In this document: piece by piece, positions 34,662 to 46,974 of the stretch
How the letters are laid out: every line of letters starts with the position of its first letter
How positions within the stretch are numbered: the stretch's first letter is position 1
Translations under genes and position numbers: made by a program
Notes under the pieces: model-generated
Told to the model about the DNA's origin: nothing
The model's input: the letters and a program-made list of their open reading frames with translations, nothing else
Database searches by the model: none
Origin: Sipunculus nudus
Lineage: Eukaryota; Annelida; Sipuncula; Golfingiida; Sipunculidae
Direction: 5' to 3'
Length of the DNA: 64,000 nt
NCBI GenBank assembly: GCA_026874595.1
Contig: CM049313.1
Span: 77,634,659-77,698,658 of the forward strand

Positions 34662-37236
34662 TTTTAAGCTCAGCTGACTATAAGTCATCTGAGCTATAGT
34701 CGTGGTCCATTGTCTGTCGACCGTCCATCTGTCCGTCCGTCTGGATGTCCATCCATAAGACTGGCACGTTTCGACACCATTGGACCTACAAATCTGAAAT
34801 TTGGCATAATGTTAGATGTCCCCAAAATCTCCTACCATGCCGAAAATTGGGTCAATAGGACTTCGTTCCTTCGAGATATTAAGTAAAAACCTCAATTTTT
34901 TATTAGAAATCTATTTTCACACTTCAGGACGCCTAATATCAAAACCACTCATCTGGTTTTCTTCATATGTACCATAAATATTCCTCTATATAGTTCCTAT
35001 GTACATGCCAAAAATTAAGACAGTATTATTTAATTTAAAAAAGTTATGGGCCCAAACATAATGGACTTTGTAAAAAAATCAGGAAAGATATTTGGTCAAT
35101 TAAGACCAAAAGTGTTAAAGGTAGGGACTTTTTTTTCAGTAATACAACTTTAATTGATCAAAATTTAATTGTATACCAAAAATTAGATCAAAATCTGTTA
35201 AATTTTTTTAAATATTGGCAAAAATATAAAATTGGTACCTTAAATTTTGCCCAAATTTGACCATGGCTCGCTTTTTTCCTGTAAGTACTGTGGATTTAAT
35301 TTTCATAGCATGTTTTTGTTAGCATTTTGTCTGTTAACACCAAAAATTTGAAACCAGTTGATTAAAAACTGTAGATTTTATTCAAGTTTTCAAGCACCAT
35401 GTCACATCAAGTTTACATCAAGCTAGTGTTATGATATTTGCTAGAGCTCAGCTCCCCAGCTTCAGCTCTAAGTTCCTTAAATTTAGCATACAGTTAGATG
35501 TCTCCAAAATCCCCTACCATGCCAAGAATTTTATCACTAGAACTTAATTCCTTCGAAATATTAATGAAAAACTTCATTTTTCCATTAAAAACCCATTGTT
35601 ACACTGTAAGACTGCCTAATATCAAAACCACTGATCTGACTTTGATCATATATAATATGCAAACTTTGCTATACATTCGCTATGTACATGCCAGAAATGA
35701 TGTCAGTATTGCGTAATTGTTTTAAGTTATGGGCCCAAACATAATGCACTTTAATCAAGATTCAATTGAATACCAAAAATTAGTTCTGAATTTTTCAAAT
35801 TTTATAAGTTATTAGTATAAATATAAAATTTGTACCTTAAATTTTTACCCAACTTTGACCATGGCATGTTTGTTTCCTGAGAGCACTGTTGATATAATTT
35901 TCATATCATGCACACATAAGGATTTCATCTTTGTAGTTTAGAAAGATGAAAGAAATTGGCCAAATATTGTAGCTTTTATTAATGTTTATATGAGACCATG
36001 TCAGACCCAGGCTTAATCCAGCCCCTCTTCAGTCACCTGTATGTTGACCTTGTTGACCTTTCATCAGATTATGCATGTTTGAGCGAAGCATACATTGGGG
36101 CAGCCAGGCAGCTAATGCCCAGCCACAGTTGATCCAGGTGTCCAACCCAACTCATCTAGTAGTTGTTTTGAAAAACAACATAAAAATAAACAATAAATTA
36201 ATAATTTTGTATTGGTTTTTTATAACAAATAAAATAAAAATTAATAGAAAAGGAATTTGTTAGTTGATGAGTAACAGAAAATTAACTTGCAGTTACTGAT
36301 GATGTAAGAATATTGTATGGATGTATAGAATGTCAATGTCAATGTTATTCCAAATAACACCATGCAGTCACCTATGGTATTTTTCAGTGAAATTTTAATG
36401 ATAAAAAAATAAATCATTTTATTCATTACTAATCATTAGGGATCATATGAAGGAAATTAATGATAGACAAAGATGCAGTTGATAATATTCTAGATTCCTG
36501 TGTCTAGTGTGTAGATTGATGTGAAAGTAGTCCAAAGTGAATATATTACATTTATTTTTTTTAATATAAATAAAAGCCATTAAACCAGGTACTTATGATC
36601 ATTTTTTAAATTTGTGAATTTTGTATATTCTGGATTCTCAACATCTTTGTTTTGCTAAAACTGAATAAATACTACACATGGTGCAAATGCTTTGAAAATG
36701 TATTTGAATACGAATATGAATATGTACTGCATTCAAAAATTTTATTGCATAAGAATGGGAATTCAGGGAAAAATGAAAGTATTTGAATATAAGTGCAGAT
36801 ACTTTCAAAATGTATTCATGAATGCATTCATGAATATATTCTATAATATTATTTCAATAATCATTTCAGTTATATTTTATTTTAAAAAATCATATGATTT
36901 TCTTATTATTTTTTTTAATAAAAATTATATTGGCACAATATTTGTTATTAAATTTTAATAAATAGTTAAACTCTTTTATAATATGTGCTGCTTATAAGTT
37001 ATATGGCCAAGTCAAAATCTGTGTGACAATAGATCTCCATTTGTTAATAAAATAAATGAAATCAATCCTCTTCCCTGTCTCCAAAGATACTATCAAAATC
37101 ATACATAAGCTAAACACCAACAACTCATAATAAAGCTTATATTTATTACCACACAAAACAAGCATGTGCCTCTTTCCAAAATCATATTTTTTATCATATA
37201 TAACAGCTGAGCGCCGTGACCCATGGGTCCCTTGTT
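34662..37236 (+). mobile_element. AGCTCAGCTGAC-family repeat element D (uninterrupted)
   Basis: This 2.6-kb copy is the simplest member. It has the 5' hairpin TTTTAAGCTCAGCTGACTAT at 34662, internal modules at 34790-35740, and an AT-rich tail. The 3' terminus is CAGCTGAGCGCCGTGACC followed by CATGGGTCCCTTGTT, ending about 37236. It matches the right half of element A (8888-9933 plus 13094-14585) along its length and lacks the 9934 Helitron-like insert. It has no coding capacity. It serves as the uninterrupted reference for the family in this window. Confidence 0.7.
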
Positions 37237-39299
37237 ATGGACATGTTATGATAACTTCAGTAACTCTAGTTAATTGAATAACCGCAAAAAAACAACGCAG
37301 CGGTCAATTTGATATGACATATTTGCTGACGCATAACCGTGATGTTTCATGCTGCGAGAGTGACCAGTTTCCACTTTGAAACCCTTGAATATCCTGCTGT
37401 ATTAGCGCGATCTACTGCTAAATCGCCGGTGCCCACCAAAGAGTGAGGGATTTGTAAAGAGAGCAAGCGAGCTTGGACGTTCAAAAATTCACGGGGATAC
37501 ATTTGGAAAAATGCAGTTGGATGACACTGACATCATTAACATTGGGCAGACCGTAATATGTGGGCAAAACATGTTCTGAAATGCGAGAGCAATAGGATAA
37601 AAACTAATTTACGACAAACAGAATAGATTTCTTGATGTTCATGTATATTTTCGAAATACCTGCTGTATATAAGCGCAATCTACTGCAAAAACCACGTGTC
37701 CCCGCCAAGATTCTTGTGAGACATTTTTAACGAGAGCATGTGCTTCGACGTTCAAAAATTTACGAGGATATGTTTGGAAAAATGCAGTTGGATGACATTG
37801 ACATTGTTTGCATCGGGCATACCGTAATATACGTGGGCAAAATGAGTTCTAAAATGCGAGGCAGTATAATTAAAATTTATTTACGATCAACAAAATAGAT
37901 TTCTTGATGGTCATGCATTTTTTGGAATACCGAGTTTATGATACATGCAGTATTTGGTGATACAGCCTGTAGGCTCCTCATTGCTGACACCAATATACGC
38001 TCCTTCCAAGTTGCATACGCAGGCATAATACATAATTAATATGTTCTAATCCTAATGCATAAATTTATAGGCATACAGAAATTAGAGGAGCATCTGTGGA
38101 GCAATTATAGCTTGTTATTTCAATGTTCAAACATTGAAAACCTATTTTACAGCGCAGACTTATAATTTGTTAAATATGCAGTGTAAGCTGGCCGATCTAG
38201 GCCTATATACTATAAAAAGATAACACCGTGGAACTTTCCCGCGCTCCACTTTTCCGAAGCAGCATAAACTAGCTCGTACTTTCATGCCGTAAATTTGACA
38301 AAATATGATTCATTGTAACTGATTTTACCAGTCATCCATTAATTAAATTGGTCATATGTGACCGGAATGGTCATACGTGCCCGGAAAGATGTCCTTGACC
38401 ACAAAGTTACAGAAGTTGACTTCAGAGTTACAGAAAACGCACATCAGTTCATGCCGTGTTCTGATATACAGGGTTATATAAATGCTGGCTGGTTAAGAAA
38501 TAGCTGAAGCTTCTTCTGTACACCAACTCGCACACAAATATTTATTTCAACTTCCATTTCCAAGCACGTATCCAAATATACCTATTACGCTTTCAAGCAC
38601 CTAAATAATAATCATCCATGCCCTGCTATCCTTATGAAGATGAGTCCAGCAAAATAATTTAACTTTTTTAGTGCTGTCAATATTAATACATGAATAAACA
38701 TGTACACGAACCTGCAAACATGAAACTGAAAAGACAACGAATAATTCGTTGTTTTTGAAATTTCTTCTACTTTATTTGCATTGTCGACAAATACACAGCG
38801 CGTCGTTACTTGCAGCATCCACCGACATGCAGAACCTGCTGAGGTTACATGATTTAGGGAAAATGTACAGCAGAGGAAAATACCATAATAATTGGTGATG
38901 AACTGGCAGGCAACTTTTGATTCCTCTTTCATGCCGCCATACATTTGAACGCGTGTCTTCTGATTCCAATTTATTCTGTGATGTCCTCATTGAAAATACC
39001 CTGCAGGTGCTCCCCATGAAAATGAAAGCCACGGTAGTCAGAACATGCAGATGATGTCTGACATGCAGATAAATATGGGAACAAGCTTTGAAAAAGTAGC
39101 TACTTGTAGGTTTATGGTATCCAAGTATTTGCCTCCTTCACGATTCAAAACTAAAATAAAATTAATTCAGTTTTTTTTGTGAAACAAAAAGTAAGACTTT
39201 TGTAAGACCTATACTCTAAAATCTAAGAAAAGTAAGACTTTGTATGGCCTTATTTTTGCAAAAAATGAAAAGTAAGACTTTGTAAGACTTTGTAAGACC
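37237..39299. other. Candidate interior of the CAGGG-ended element
   Basis: This sequence lies between element D and the right CAGGG-type terminus. It includes a 270-bp two-copy repeat (see next entry) and short minus-strand frames of 86-110 codons (38612-39032) without recognised homology. It may be original sequence of the CAGGG-ended transposon. GTAAGACTTT repeats occur from about 39188 onward. Confidence 0.45.
37383..37925. repeat. Two-copy tandem repeat of about 270 bp
   Basis: CCTGCTGTAT...GCG.ATCTACTGC, GACGTTCAAAAAT and TTTGGAAAAATGCAGTTGGA recur in the same order at 37391-37650 and 37660-37925. Confidence 0.85.
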
Positions 39300-39313
39300 G
39301 CGCACGAACCCTG

Positions 39314-39385
39314 TTGCATGTGTTGATGATTGCTTGTTAAAAGTACAATATCATATGCATTTTCCAGGTAATCTAATATAGAGAT
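39314..39385 (-). pseudogene. Antisense LINE fragment, 5' part (RT palm edge)
   Basis: On the minus strand this reads DIVLLTSNHQHMQ, the sequence just after the catalytic F/YADD box of a LINE reverse transcriptase. Here the box itself is mutated. It joins directly onto the fragment at 5503-6339 once the 6340-39313 block and one TTGCA copy are removed. Confidence 0.75.
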
Positions 39386-39389
39386 ATAA

Positions 39390-39506
39390 TAAGAGATATA
39401 AATTTCAACACTGTCTGTGTCTAGGCTTATGCTTCTAGCATACTCACAGTGCTAGGGTCACTGCTTTCATTGTGACAAGTTATGGACCAAATGACAAACA
39501 TCCAAT
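39390..39506 (-). repeat. Second copy of the LINE 3' tail
   Basis: This is closely similar to 5503-5625, with GGCTTATGCTTCTAGCA, GGGTCACTGCTTTCATT and TTATGGACCAAATG in common. It is probably the 3' end of another antisense copy of the same LINE that inserted next to the first. Confidence 0.7.
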
Positions 39507-39718
39507 TTTGTATTAGGTCCTCAGCTGGGTTTCCTGACCCTAAGGTCACTTTTAGTCATCATAACATTTAAGATTTTGGTTCATTTCAACGACTTATATG
39601 TTCATGTATACATATAATCACTGTAAAATTCCTAACTGAAGCCATGACTTGTACTAAGAAAACAAATGATAGAATGCAGAATTTTCTGGTATATTTTTGT
39701 TGAACATACAAATAATAA

Positions 39719-39904
<186 letters not shown>

Positions 39905-40020
39905 TAGGACAGCAGACAAACAATGAACTGTGTTGTCAGGTAGCATATCAGAACAGGAGGCGACGTGACTATGTTATATTATGTTATAATATTTATTGCT
40001 TTTAAAAAATAACCTGTTTT

Positions 40021-40045
40021 ATATATATATATATATATATATATT
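40021..40045. repeat. (TA)n microsatellite
   Basis: About twelve TA dinucleotides in the DCAF12 downstream region. Confidence 0.9.
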
Positions 40046-43000
40046 GATTTATAATATACAGATGCCATACTTTGTTAGTGGATAGGGATAGGTATCAGAT
40101 TTATTTTCAGTCATTCCTTGATTATTTTTTATTTATGAAGGATTGACTGTTGCATAACATGTTTCATTATTATTTCATGAATATGTAAAATCACCAGGCC
40201 AATGAAGACACTTCTTCACTTGTGCACAGACATTATATTATCTCCTGTTAATTGTGTGGTGTAACATGGGATTGACATTATGTTATCTCCTGTTTTTTGC
40301 TTGGTGTAATGATGGACTGAGGAAATTTTTTGCAATCTAAAATAAGACATTCCGCAGAGTCACAGGACAGAAACCCAAATGGAACTATATTGAATGCCTA
40401 TGTTGAATATGTTTAGGGTGACTGAGACCATGGTTCAGAATTTATAATAAGTGAAGCTGGTCTCATAAATCATCCATACCTTCTGATAGGCTTAGATGAT
40501 CTGTCTTTCATGACAGAAACCTGGTGCTAGTCTGCATTGTGGTCCTCAGATAGAGCTTTTATCATATTTTATACCATATACGATGAGTATCAAATATTTG
40601 ACTTGAATTAAACCAATAGTTAATTACTGGCAAGTCATCATGGTTTAATGGCTCATTGTTACTAATATTTTATTTGGCTCTGTAGCCAAGGGAAGCAATC
40701 TTGGTCACCAGTGTACAGATTCACTTCAGGTTGAACATACAAGTCCACTTATCGGACCAGTGGTTAGGGGCAAAATAGTGAAATCAGGCTACCGGTAATT
40801 GAGGTTGATGCCTCAAGAAATTATGAAAACATAGGCACTGGCATTCAGAATATGATTAACTTTTAAAATATGAATCATTACAAATTATCAGAATTACAGG
40901 CATTCATAGTACCAGGGTAATATTTAAAAAGTAATATTGATCACATTTGTTACATGCAGTTTTAATACTTATCATAAAGGACACTGTTATTGATTTTCTG
41001 TAACTTGCATTTGAAATGATGTCCGTGTTTGGGTCTTCAAAGAGCTGATAAAATGGGGAGTAAAGATTATTACTTAGGGTGCCAATATCCTTAATAATCT
41101 GCCAACAAGAATACGTTCATGTTTTGTGAAGGGCTGAAGGATTCACTTTGCTGAGAGTTTACATGATGTATCACTACCTGAGATTGGATACACATCTGAT
41201 ATATTTATCCTTTCAATTATTTTGTTGATTTGTTATCCTATTTTAACAGTTAACAGCTGTCAATACCAATGCCTAGGCACCCCAATATAAAACTACACAG
41301 TGAGAAAACTGATTAAATTCAGCTTAGATGAATTTAGACTACTGGTAGTTATTCCAAACTTAAAACGGCATATTAACAGTGAGGATTGCAGTCCTTTTCA
41401 TGAAAGGAGAGACTTCATTCTTTTTAGAACATTGGTTTTACATTGTAATATATAAAGTTAAAACCAGACTGTGGCAAAATACTTTATATGGGGTAAATGA
41501 CAGCTATTACAGTACTTTCGAAAGACCAGAAGGGACATTGAGAGCGGAGGAGAAGCTTAAAGGAGGAGAGAACGAAGGCTTTTAACCAAGGTTCTTGATA
41601 TAAGCAGTTAAGATGTTATATGATGATAGAGGGACTATAATTTATAAATACTAGGTTTATTGACACTAAAAGTGTTTATCTGGCCTGTGAGCTATTGCCA
41701 TTTTGCATTACATACACATTTGTATTGCCATTTTTGTTGAAAACATTATTTTTTGGCACAGCTGATATTCAAATGGTCTACCTTTAATTCATGATTTTTC
41801 CAACATTAACGTATTTAGCATTACATTTTTATATATGTGGTTTGGTTTGTTTGGTGGCAAAGATACGCAAATTGTCCCATCTCTATAACCTTAAACTGTA
41901 CATGCTATGGTGCTTGGAACATGGTTTAATGAGTTGAATAAATACTGCTGGAAAGGTCAGATGCAAAATACATTTAGGAGAAAGATCTGATTTTACACTA
42001 AACTTTAGACCTGCACAAGAACAAAGTCATGCTAAATATGTCAGCATGAAATACTCAGTAATACTCCATAAAATAAAAATATACCAAAATTAACAAATAT
42101 ATTTATCATGCATGTGATGGTTTTGTGGGGACCTTCATGCTTGTTGATGTTGAGAAGAAATATCCAGTTAGAAATGTTTAGCCATATTCCTGTTTGTCTT
42201 CATATTCAATTAAAGTTCACCAACTGTAAGGAAAAACATATTCTGCCAGGCTGCTTGGTGATTTTCTCAGTATCTCATTTATGGTTGTGGCTATTGCTAT
42301 ATGGATAAATGCTCAACATATTGTGTAAAGCACATATTTTAGACACATGTAGGTTTAATTCTTTTTTCAAATTTCATAAGGATTAGAATGTATTTTTTTT
42401 TTTTTTTATTTTAATCTATGTAATCATGATTCATGACAAATAGTTTATTAATTTGCTTTTGTATATTTTAAACTTCACTCTGTGAGTATATTTAAGCAAG
42501 GAAAAGTTATGAATGGAAACTATTTTGTGTCAGTGGTATAAATTGGTAAGTTTTGCAACAAAACGATTGTGTAAAGTGTGTATTTAGTATCATGGAGTGT
42601 TCAGTTAGTTAATATAAATCCTTTCAGTAGGTAAATATATGTGATAAGACTCATGAGTTGTTTTCATACTTAATTACCCAGTAGTCAAGACTGAAACCTT
42701 CATTTAACATTTTTGACTTGTAATTTTGCTTGCATAACTTTCACAGTTTATGCATTTTGTTCATGTCTTGTCAAGGTCTTTACATCAAAATGAAAACTTA
42801 AATATCTGTGATTGTTTTCTCAGCTGAACTGGTTAAAAACTTAATATCTAGTTGTTTAGCATTCAGTTTGTTCAGAAGAAAATAAAAACTATTTTGAAAA
42901 GTTATTTACAATCACTAGTTAACACAGTAATGTCAGACTATTTTCATGCTGTTATAACTGGTATTATTTAGAAGTATTAGACCTCTATACTATATTGAAT

Positions 43001-43297
43001 GGCTCTGTTATTCAGAGATTTGATGTCCTGTGGTTAGGGGTGTGTGATTTGAAAAGTGCTGTGGTTTACACAGGGTGACATACAAGCATATTGTGATAAT
43101 GCAAATACATCATAATTGGAAACTTGAAACTGCCACCTGGCTTCAAATGTGCTGTTTTTGTACAACTTATGGTATCTGAAAGACAGTTCAATGTATAGAC
43201 AGGGTTTAACCACACATACATTACAAATACATTGAAATATAATGCGAGTTCATCCATGAATTTGGTAATGGAGCTGCACAGTGTAAAATACAAAGGC

Positions 43298-43776
43298 AGG
43301 TTACTGACATGTCTAATCTGTACTTGGCTGCAGATAACTGACATGTCTAAACTGTACTTGTCTGCAGGTTACTGACCTGTCGAAATTGCATCTGTCTGCA
43401 GGTTACTGACATGTCAAAACTGTACTTGTCTGCAGACTACGGCCATTTCTAAACTGTACTTATCTGTACAGTCAGGTTACTGACATGTCTAAACTGTACT
43501 TGTCTGCAGGTTACTGACATGTCTAAACTGTAATTGTCTGTGGGTTACTGACATGTCTAAACTGGATTGTCTGCAGGTTACTGACATGTCTAAACTACTT
43601 GTCTGCAGGTTACTGACATGTCTAAACTGTACTTGTCTGCAGGTTACTGATATGTCTAAACTGTAATTGTCTGTGGGTTACTGACATGTCTAAACTGGAT
43701 TGTCTGCAGGTTACATGTCTAAACTACTTGTCTGCAGGTTACTGGCATGTCTAAACTGTACTTGTCTGTAGTCTAC
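43298..43776. repeat. 34-bp minisatellite (TTACTGACATGTCTAAACTG)
   Basis: About 14 copies of a unit with consensus GTTACTGACATGTCTAAACT followed by GTACTTGTCTGCAG. Some units have lost a few bases, and two variants read TAATTGTCTGTGG. It lies in the probable DCAF12 3'UTR, so it may be transcribed. Confidence 0.95.
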
Positions 43777-44797
43777 TCCTTTTGCATTCCATCATTCTTT
43801 CTTTCTCAAACTTTATGCTGAAAGATAATAGCATAATCCAGTTTTTTTAATTACTGTGTACAGTATCATGTGGTGAATACTTTGAAAGGTTAATTAGTCT
43901 GGCAGAAAATGAAGAGGTATGAGTTAATGCCACTGGAGATCGGATGAATGTAAATCAACAAAACCAAATTGCTTCTCATCCTATTTTTGTCTGTTTTTGT
44001 CTTTGCACTAGCCCATTATAATAAGAAGAGGCTAAATTCCATATGTTGGATAGTTACAGCAATGGACTTCATGCATAGTTTCAGTGATAATCCAATGCAT
44101 ACTCAACCAAAGGATCTGTATAAATTCCTTCTTTTATTTAGGTTCAGTTGTAAAATTGCTCAGGTGGTATAAGTATGTTTTGTATCACTAGTAATTAATT
44201 ATCAGGAGTATTGTTAAATTATGATTATCATCCCCATAGAGCAAGCAGAGGACAGCCATTGATAGAATGTGATGTCATATATATATATTATACACTTATT
44301 TGAAAGTTTATCAAGTGAAGCATAAAGTTCAGTTATTCAAATATACTGAATTGAGACCTGTAAATTGGCCAATCTTGCATTTATAATACGGGCCACTAAC
44401 CACATTTTGAAGATAAATTAAATGTCTACTTGAGAGTATATTTATGTGAAAAGAATCCTTTCATCAACTGATTAATCTGTTTAAAAATCTTTATGGATTA
44501 GAATGAAAGAGATGCGGTGCAGTTTATAGATTTATAAATGAGACATCTGACATTAAATTATATAAAGTATTATATCCAACTGTTATGTTCTTGTAATAAA
44601 TGACACCTGTATTTATGTAGATATGTACATGTAGCTTTGTTGAGTTGTACCTGGGTGTGCTATGGGGTGAATCTGGCACATCATACATACTGTGTAAATA
44701 AGTGTATATAGCTGTTTACAGTATTCTTCTGGCATGACACAAGCTGTGCTCGAGTATTTGTTAATGCTGAAATTCTTCAGCTACTCTGCTGATTTGA

Positions 44798-44803
44798 AAT
44801 AAA
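44798..44803 (+). terminator. DCAF12: Candidate polyadenylation signal of DCAF12
   Basis: AATAAA within GATTTGAAATAAACACAG, followed about 30 bases later by a T/G-rich stretch (TTCTCTTTTGTTTTGAG). This layout is that of a vertebrate-like poly(A) site. No transcript evidence is available. Confidence 0.55.
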
Positions 44804-44829
44804 CACAGTTCACAGAATATATTCTCTTT

Positions 44830-46970
44830 TGTTTTGAGTTTTTCCTTGTTGCCCAATGTGTTTTGAGACAATAGAAATGACATGCACATGAGTTTACAGA
44901 TGGCTTATAATAATTTAAATCTGAATAATTATTTTTCTGAAATAACTGTAATAAGTTAAATCAGAAAGACCAAGCCCTCATTTATGAACCCCTCTGTTCT
45001 GACCTTTGATGAAGCAAATTTTCATATTCCGAAGTGTGTGTCTGGTGGTCATATTGGGTTTCTGATGGGCTTAAACTCCAGTAACTGAGATCCTCTTTTC
45101 TGTATGGTAAAAATATCTTTAGGACATTATCTCACATTCTGCTTTTGAATAATAATAAATTTGAAAGGATTTATAATACGGTAAAAGCTGGTAGGAATTT
45201 TTGATTGCCGAATAGTTAAAAATTGTATTGCACAGATCTTCTTGAAGGCACCAAACTGTATTATTTCATGGAGGTTCCCCTAGCCATTCTTGAAAATTGT
45301 AAGAGTGATGGACAGTTGGACAGAAACCTGTTTACTATCGGACACCTGTCAAGACGAGGCCCTATAGTTAGAATAATTGTAGATTATATATTTGATATAT
45401 TTGAGCCAAGTGTAAACTCATACTAGTAGCATTTGCCCCTTTAACATGAAAATCCATCAAGATGCCAAAGTAGTATACCTTCCAGTTTCAAAAGCTGCAC
45501 TGGAAATCTCAGGATGCAAACATTTTTGTAATTGTTTACACTATTTCAATACCATTAAGTATGCTGTCATTTAAATCTTGAGAATTTTTATATATGTTCA
45601 CAGCTAAAACTCAAACCAAATCATGTCATTATGTCCTCTCCAAACCTGCCTTGCTTTTCCATATTTACAAACTTCTAAATAAAATATAAGACCATACAAC
45701 TTTTGAACCCTACTTTGTTTCAATGAATCACATAAAGAAAAATTTTATATTTTTTTGGTGTATGACCTATAAAGTAATTAAGGTAGATATGACCTATATA
45801 GTAATTAGGTAGATATATCATCGATATTTGAGTACTTGTACATGACATGATAATTCAAGAAATTTGTGCATGGCAGATCCTAGGCATTTTTATTGTTTGG
45901 CCAAATTAACACTGCTGTAATACATTGCAATACAGGGTGCTGTGTAATTAACATTTTAACATTTACCAGTATCCACTATACTTGACTTTTGGCCCCACCT
46001 GTGCAACATGACAAAAGATATCTAAGACAAGACCTATTTAAATATTGGTATTGCCAAAGTCAGTGAACATATGGGTATATCTGATCCTAGAAATTCCAGG
46101 TGTCAACGTCAAGAAATACCTCAGACGATTCCCGTGTCATCCTCCAGATACACAGTCTCGTTTCATCTGATAATATTCTGGTTTTAACCAATCAATGCAT
46201 ATTTCTCAGTAAAATTTTCTTATTTATAATTAACAGAAATGATTAAACACTGGAAGTAAGGGGTTTTATGAGAAATGTAACGACCTAACTCGAGTTTTCT
46301 CTAAACCTTTCTGCAAACAGTATGGTGGTATCTGGCACTTGCTTTACCAAATGTGGCTACACTTCTGAAAACAGAAAGGAGGTACGAGGCCTTTCAGTTG
46401 TTTTACTGTCCAATAACACTACATCAGGTTTAAGTCAAGTACCTGTTTGTGTAATTGTTCAAAATTTTTGGTACTTGCTTTGTATATAATCAATTAAATT
46501 TCAAATAATGGTCAAGTGTATTTTCAACGAATCATTATACTTGCTGTATAATCCATTACACCGGTCCGCATTTAGACCTGTAGACCGTGTTTGATGATAC
46601 AGAACTGTGTTAGGATATACCATATAGGCGTGTAGGTGGTGGCTACCACTGCTACTAGTAGCATTAGAGTGCTTTACACGCTTTGTTTTCAGATGGCCGG
46701 GAATGGCATAAAAAAGAAGCAATTTGGTAAGCCAGTACATAGCCTCTCCTTAGCCACCACTGCTGCAGTGCCTTCCCGTGGTTACGCATGGTAACTTGGT
46801 ACCTTGTAGCCACAGGCTGAACTATGTTGTTGATATCAGAGCACTCATGGACACCATTGCCCTCCGGTTCCAGGATATGCCCTGCCACCCATCAGCCATT
46901 TGAACCGCTGTGGGTCATTAGCCACACTGCAATGTATGTGGCTATAGAGCTAGAACTATTAATGCAATGC
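44830..46970. other. Intergenic AT-rich sequence, no gene recognised
   Basis: Only short ORFs without recognisable similarity occur. The sequence from about 46640 may already be 5' sequence of the degenerate LINE that follows. Confidence 0.5.
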
Positions 46971-46974
46971 AGAG

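Larger units (their letters stand above)
6340..39313. mobile_element. Block bounded by CAGGG-type inverted repeats and a TTGCA duplication (hAT-like ends)
   Basis: The left end starts CAGGGTTCTTGCGC (6340-6353) and the right end is GCGCACGAACCCTG (39300-39313), a 13/14 inverted match. TTGCA flanks both sides (6335-6339, 39314-39318). Collapsing the two TTGCA copies restores a continuous antisense LINE reading frame across the junction. Both ends also carry repeated GTAAGACTTT motifs just inside the terminus, as expected of subterminal transposase sites. Termini starting CAGGG with subterminal repeats suggest hAT; a 5-bp duplication is known in some hAT groups. No hAT transposase was recognised inside. 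The 33-kb length is mostly later nested insertions, and the original element was probably only a few kb. Confidence 0.65.
39905..44820 (+). other. DCAF12: Probable DCAF12 3' untranslated region
   Basis: No gene-like ORF follows the stop codon for about 5 kb. The stretch contains a (TA)n run at 40021-40045, a poly-T near 42391-42409 and a 34-bp minisatellite (43298-43776). The first AATAAA with a convincing GT-rich sequence downstream that I noticed is at 44798. The 3'UTR length is inferred; shorter isoforms are possible. Confidence 0.5.

Noticed and set aside
38612-39032. Overlapping minus-strand ORFs as a hAT transposase remnant
   Set aside because: The position inside the CAGGG-ended block is suggestive, but no RNase-H-fold or hAT C-terminal motif is recognisable.
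6340-39313. A single giant 33-kb transposon with cargo genes
   Set aside because: Most contents have their own termini and insertion-site evidence, so they are later nested insertions rather than coordinated cargo.
43298-43776. Short regular repeats as a CRISPR-like array
   Set aside because: The units are contiguous 34-bp minisatellite copies without spacers.
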